From NCBI GenBank assembly GCA_015064895.1, contig SVRI01000007.1, positions 1-64,000 on the forward strand: a stretch of DNA of 64,000 bases, written 5' to 3'. The stretch is from Oscillospiraceae bacterium. GTDB lineage: Bacteria; Bacillota; Clostridia; Oscillospirales; CAG-382. Position numbers and translations under genes: made by a program. This document shows positions 62,021 through 64,000 of this stretch, in pieces. The notes below the pieces were generated by a model, which saw only the letters and a program-made list of their open reading frames with translations, was not told the DNA's origin and searched no databases. Position 1 is the first letter of the stretch; each line of letters begins with the position of its first letter.

Positions 62021-62511
62021 TTTTCCACCTCAATTATATCATATTTAACGTCACTGCCCGAAACCTCAAGTCTGACATATGTTCCGTTTGTGTTATCCCT
62101 GGGTCTTGAAAGACTTCCCGGGTTTATTACAAGAACCCCGTTCTGTTCTTTACATAGTGCCACATGTGTATGACCATACAAAACTATGTCAGCACCCTTA
62201 TATTTTGCATTGGCGGCAAGACGTTCCGAACCATAATCAACATGATATTTATGACCGTGGGTATAGAATATTCTTCTCTTTTCTGCAGTAAAACAGCCTT
62301 CGGATACCGGATCAAGATACATTGAAGCAAAGTCGCAGTTACCGAGAACACCAAGCTTTGCAATTGTGGGAAAATCACGCATTACCTCGTTGATATCCTT
62401 AAGATTATCACCAAGATGTATAACAAGGTCGGTATTGGCTCTATATTTTGAAACTATGCTGTACAGAAGCTCTGTATCACCGTGGGTATCAGATACTACA
62501 AGTATTTTCAT
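62017..62511 (-). CDS. YfcE/MJ0936-type metallophosphoesterase
   Basis: The 164-residue calcineurin-like phosphodiesterase has the metal motifs VVSDTHGD, VIHLGDN, VLGNCDF, YTHGHKYH and YGHTHVA, all intact. The family hydrolyses phosphodiesters such as cyclic nucleotides or model substrates; the physiological target is unknown. GGAGG lies 4 nt before ATG 62511. It is first in a minus-strand operon that continues through thiI and cinA. Confidence 0.9.
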   Translation of the reverse strand: MKILVVSDTHGDTELLYSIVSKYRANTDLVIHLGDNLKDINEVMRDFPTIAKLGVLGNCDFASMYLDPVSEGCFTAEKRRIFYTHGHKYHVDYGSERLAANAKYKGADIVLYGHTHVALCKEQNGVLVINPGSLSRPRDNTNGTYVRLEVSGSDVKYDIIEVEK

Positions 62512-62544
62512 ATAACCTCCGAAAAAACAGAAAGGGTGATCTCG

Positions 62545-62742
62545 ATGAATAAACAGGATTCGCAGATGCTGTCGCAAAAAATCATGGAAATATCTAAAGA
62601 CAAGGGAATCGACACAAGAAACGTCGAAACAGCAATCAATCTTATTGACAAGCTCGACAAAGAAACACTGCAAAGTATCGGCAAAAACCTCGACAGTAAA
62701 CAGCTGGCACTACTCGAGCAGCTGCTTGAAACAATGAAATGA
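62545..62742 (+). CDS. Small hypothetical protein, first of a three-gene cassette
   Basis: The 65-residue, highly charged helical protein starts MNKQDSQMLSQKIMEIS and ends ALLEQLLETMK. I know no family. A strong AAAGGGTGA lies 5 nt before the ATG. It is divergent from the MPE gene (33 nt between starts) and followed after 9 nt by the second cassette gene. Confidence 0.6.
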   Translation: MNKQDSQMLSQKIMEISKDKGIDTRNVETAINLIDKLDKETLQSIGKNLDSKQLALLEQLLETMK

Positions 62743-62751
62743 GGTGTTTAC

Positions 62752-63012
62752 ATGCCGCAAAACAGCATTGCAGGTTTACTCTCAGACTCAAATCTTGTTG
62801 AAAAGCTAAAAGATGTACTTGAAGGTAATTTATCATCCGAAACAAGCCCTGACACGTATATTGAAGAAGGCAACAAGATGTACAGGGAATACATCGACTT
62901 AATTCTTGCACTAAAACCGTTCATTCCCGAAAAAAACAAGCACAAAGCCGAGATGCTTTTAAAAATATTCGAATGTGCCTCGGCACTGCAAAGCATACAT
63001 ACCAAGACATAA
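62752..63012 (+). CDS. Small hypothetical helical protein, second of the cassette
   Basis: The 86-residue protein starts MPQNSIAGLLSDSNLV and contains LILALKPFIPEKNKHKAEMLL near the C-terminal half. It is predicted to be almost all helix with no membrane segment. GAGGTG precedes the ATG by 5 nt. No function can be assigned. Confidence 0.6.
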   Translation: MPQNSIAGLLSDSNLVEKLKDVLEGNLSSETSPDTYIEEGNKMYREYIDLILALKPFIPEKNKHKAEMLLKIFECASALQSIHTKT

Positions 63013-63021
63013 TTTAAAATC

Positions 63022-63045
63022 CGGCGGCAAAAATTGCCGCCTTAA
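63022..63045. repeat. GC-rich inverted repeat between cassette genes 2 and 3
   Basis: GGCGGCAA and TTGCCGCC pair over 8 bp with an AAA centre. No T-run follows directly. It may stabilise or process the mRNA rather than end it. Confidence 0.55.
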
Positions 63046-63056
63046 CCGGAGTATTT

Positions 63057-63317
63057 ATGTATATACAACACATACAGGAAAAAGGTAAAGACAATTGCAG
63101 TCAGTCTGTTACCACATTTCCAAATCATAAAGCCATTGCACAAATGAACCTTTTGAAACAACGGCAAACAGGCACAAAACCTTATGCCGAGTCTCAAAAT
63201 CAAAACGACGAACAGGACAGTCTTCTTGCCGCTGCAATAATGTCAATGTGTATCAACGGTACAGCGATTAATCACAGTTCTGCAATTCTACTGCTCATTA
63301 TGAGTCTAATCATTTAG
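63057..63317 (+). CDS. Small hypothetical protein, third of the cassette
   Basis: The 86-residue protein has a polar, glutamine-rich first half (QKRQTG- and QNQNDEQD-like stretches) and a hydrophobic C-terminus (HSSAILLLIMSLII), so it may be tail-anchored. GGAG lies 6 nt before the ATG. The stop overlaps the convergent partial gene by 12 nt. Function unknown. Confidence 0.55.
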   Translation: MYIQHIQEKGKDNCSQSVTTFPNHKAIAQMNLLKQRQTGTKPYAESQNQNDEQDSLLAAAIMSMCINGTAINHSSAILLLIMSLII

Positions 63318-64000
63318 ATGGGACAACGACTTTGTTTTAAGAGTATAAATAAGCTTATCGTTTTCATAGCATTCGGCATATACAACGACACCGTAATCAA
63401 CAGAAAGCGTATACACCTCTGTCTGTGAATAGTCACCCATAACCGTTTCAAAGGTAATGGTAAGTTCTGAGCCGTAGGTACCGTTTTCAAGATAGAATGA
63501 TGCCTCATCAAGCTCATAATCGGAACTTAGGAAATTGTCGGCAGTAATAATAAAGCCGCATTCGTCGGTAATATCAAAATTGGATTTCGGATACGTTATT
63601 ACCGATTCGTTGCCGTCTGAAAACATCGTAACAGATATAATTCCGTCATTTTCCGAAACGGTTTTAAGACTATTTCCCGCACCGTCAGTTACAACGGCAT
63701 GACTTATACCGTTATCCGACTCAAAGCTGATATTCTGTAACAAAGCAACTTGTGATTCATCATAGTACTCTGCAGTCATTTCATGCCTGTATGATTTTAC
63801 TGCCTCAATTTCTTCAATAAGAGACCTGGCATTTTCATAAGTCAGTTCAGAAACAGGCGTAACAACCGTTTTTTTGTCGTTATACTCAATTGATTCATCA
63901 AGTCCCGAATTGGATTTAATGCTCACATCCTGAGGTTCCTTATATGTGCCAATAAGCTTTTCAACACGGTCGGGTAAATCGTAAACACCGATTTTATTCA
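63306..64000 (-). CDS. Unknown protein, C-terminal part (gene runs past the window)
   Basis: The frame is open from the window edge to the stop at 63306, giving the last ~231 residues. They are mainly beta strands and polar, with DLPDRVEKLIGTY near the edge and then LTYENARSLIEEIEAVKSYRHEM. No cysteine pairs, membrane helix or motif are visible. The acidic, strand-rich composition would fit an extracytoplasmic protein, but its N-terminus is not seen. Confidence 0.65.
   Translation of the reverse strand, partial: NKIGVYDLPDRVEKLIGTYKEPQDVSIKSNSGLDESIEYNDKKTVVTPVSELTYENARSLIEEIEAVKSYRHEMTAEYYDESQVALLQNISFESDNGISHAVVTDGAGNSLKTVSENDGIISVTMFSDGNESVITYPKSNFDITDECGFIITADNFLSSDYELDEASFYLENGTYGSELTITFETVMGDYSQTEVYTLSVDYGVVVYAECYENDKLIYTLKTKSLSHLND

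Overview
The window reads as chromosomal DNA from an anaerobic, spore-forming Clostridia member, probably in the Oscillospirales range, though I cannot name a genus. The grounds are moderate-to-low GC, dense short-spaced operons with AAGGAG/GAAAGG ribosome binding sites, and frequent TTG starts. Marker genes agree: a six-gene Rnf complex in clostridial order (rnfCDGEAB), [FeFe]-hydrogenase maturases hydE and hydG, the redox repressor rex, the dipicolinate synthase genes dpaA and dpaB, and spoVAC. I see no transposase, phage, plasmid or CRISPR sequence. The content is mostly core genome, with a few accessory surface and export loci.

Layout. 1-3.5 kb: a partial THUMP rRNA methyltransferase, two membrane proteins, a HAD phosphatase and an NrnA-like DHH phosphoesterase. 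3.5-7.1 kb (minus): alpha/beta hydrolase, membrane-tethered MurF-like ligase, Ddl and a small protein, from a perfect consensus promoter. 7.3-8.4 kb: HAD phosphatase and a prolyl-tRNA editing protein. 8.6-13.8 kb: rnfCDGEAB, then an Mrp ATPase. 14.9-21.6 kb: a MacAB-type export system and an SLH surface protein. 21.7-24.9 kb: a sodium symporter, a tRNA-Arg gene with degenerate tandem copies of its 3' end and terminator, and a CE2-like esterase. 25.0-26.5 kb: dpaB and dpaA. 26.7-32.8 kb: phoH, a fused ybeY-era gene, recO, mutS2 and a lipoprotein gene. 32.8-35.8 kb: a hydrogenase-maturation operon behind a putative Rex box and a transcription attenuator. 35.8-41.6 kb: an AraC regulator divergent from a 1412-residue secreted SGNH-type protein. 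41.7-44.8 kb: mutL-tgt. 44.9-46.6 kb: an HD protein and a deacetylase-like protein. 46.8-49.9 kb: dCMP deaminase, LMW phosphatase, rimI, tsaD, rex. 49.9-54.0 kb: DUF6062-type protein, OGG-like glycosylase, CpXC protein, spoVAC, MBOAT acyltransferase. 54.1-57.4 kb: parB without parA, an acidic membrane protein, a MORN protein and a TrmH methyltransferase. 57.4-62.5 kb (minus): a methyltransferase-GNAT fusion, cinA, thiI, a membrane protein and an MPE phosphodiesterase. 62.5-64 kb: three small unknown genes and a partial unknown gene.

How the parts connect. Rnf couples ferredoxin oxidation to NAD reduction and ion export. HydE and HydG build the cofactor of ferredoxin-linked hydrogenases. Rex senses NADH/NAD+. 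A near-consensus Rex-like site ahead of the hydE/hydG operon would join these three in one redox circuit. DpaAB and SpoVAC make dipicolinate and help carry it into the spore.

The most unusual items are the YbeY-Era fusion, which has a possible internal Era start; the hydrogenase-maturation leader, which repeats the 3' arm of its own terminator upstream; the methyltransferase-GNAT fusion; the tRNA-Arg-derived tandem array; the back-to-back ribosome binding sites of spoVAC and the MBOAT gene; and a three-gene cassette of tiny unknown proteins. Functions are assigned from remembered family motifs. No searches were run.
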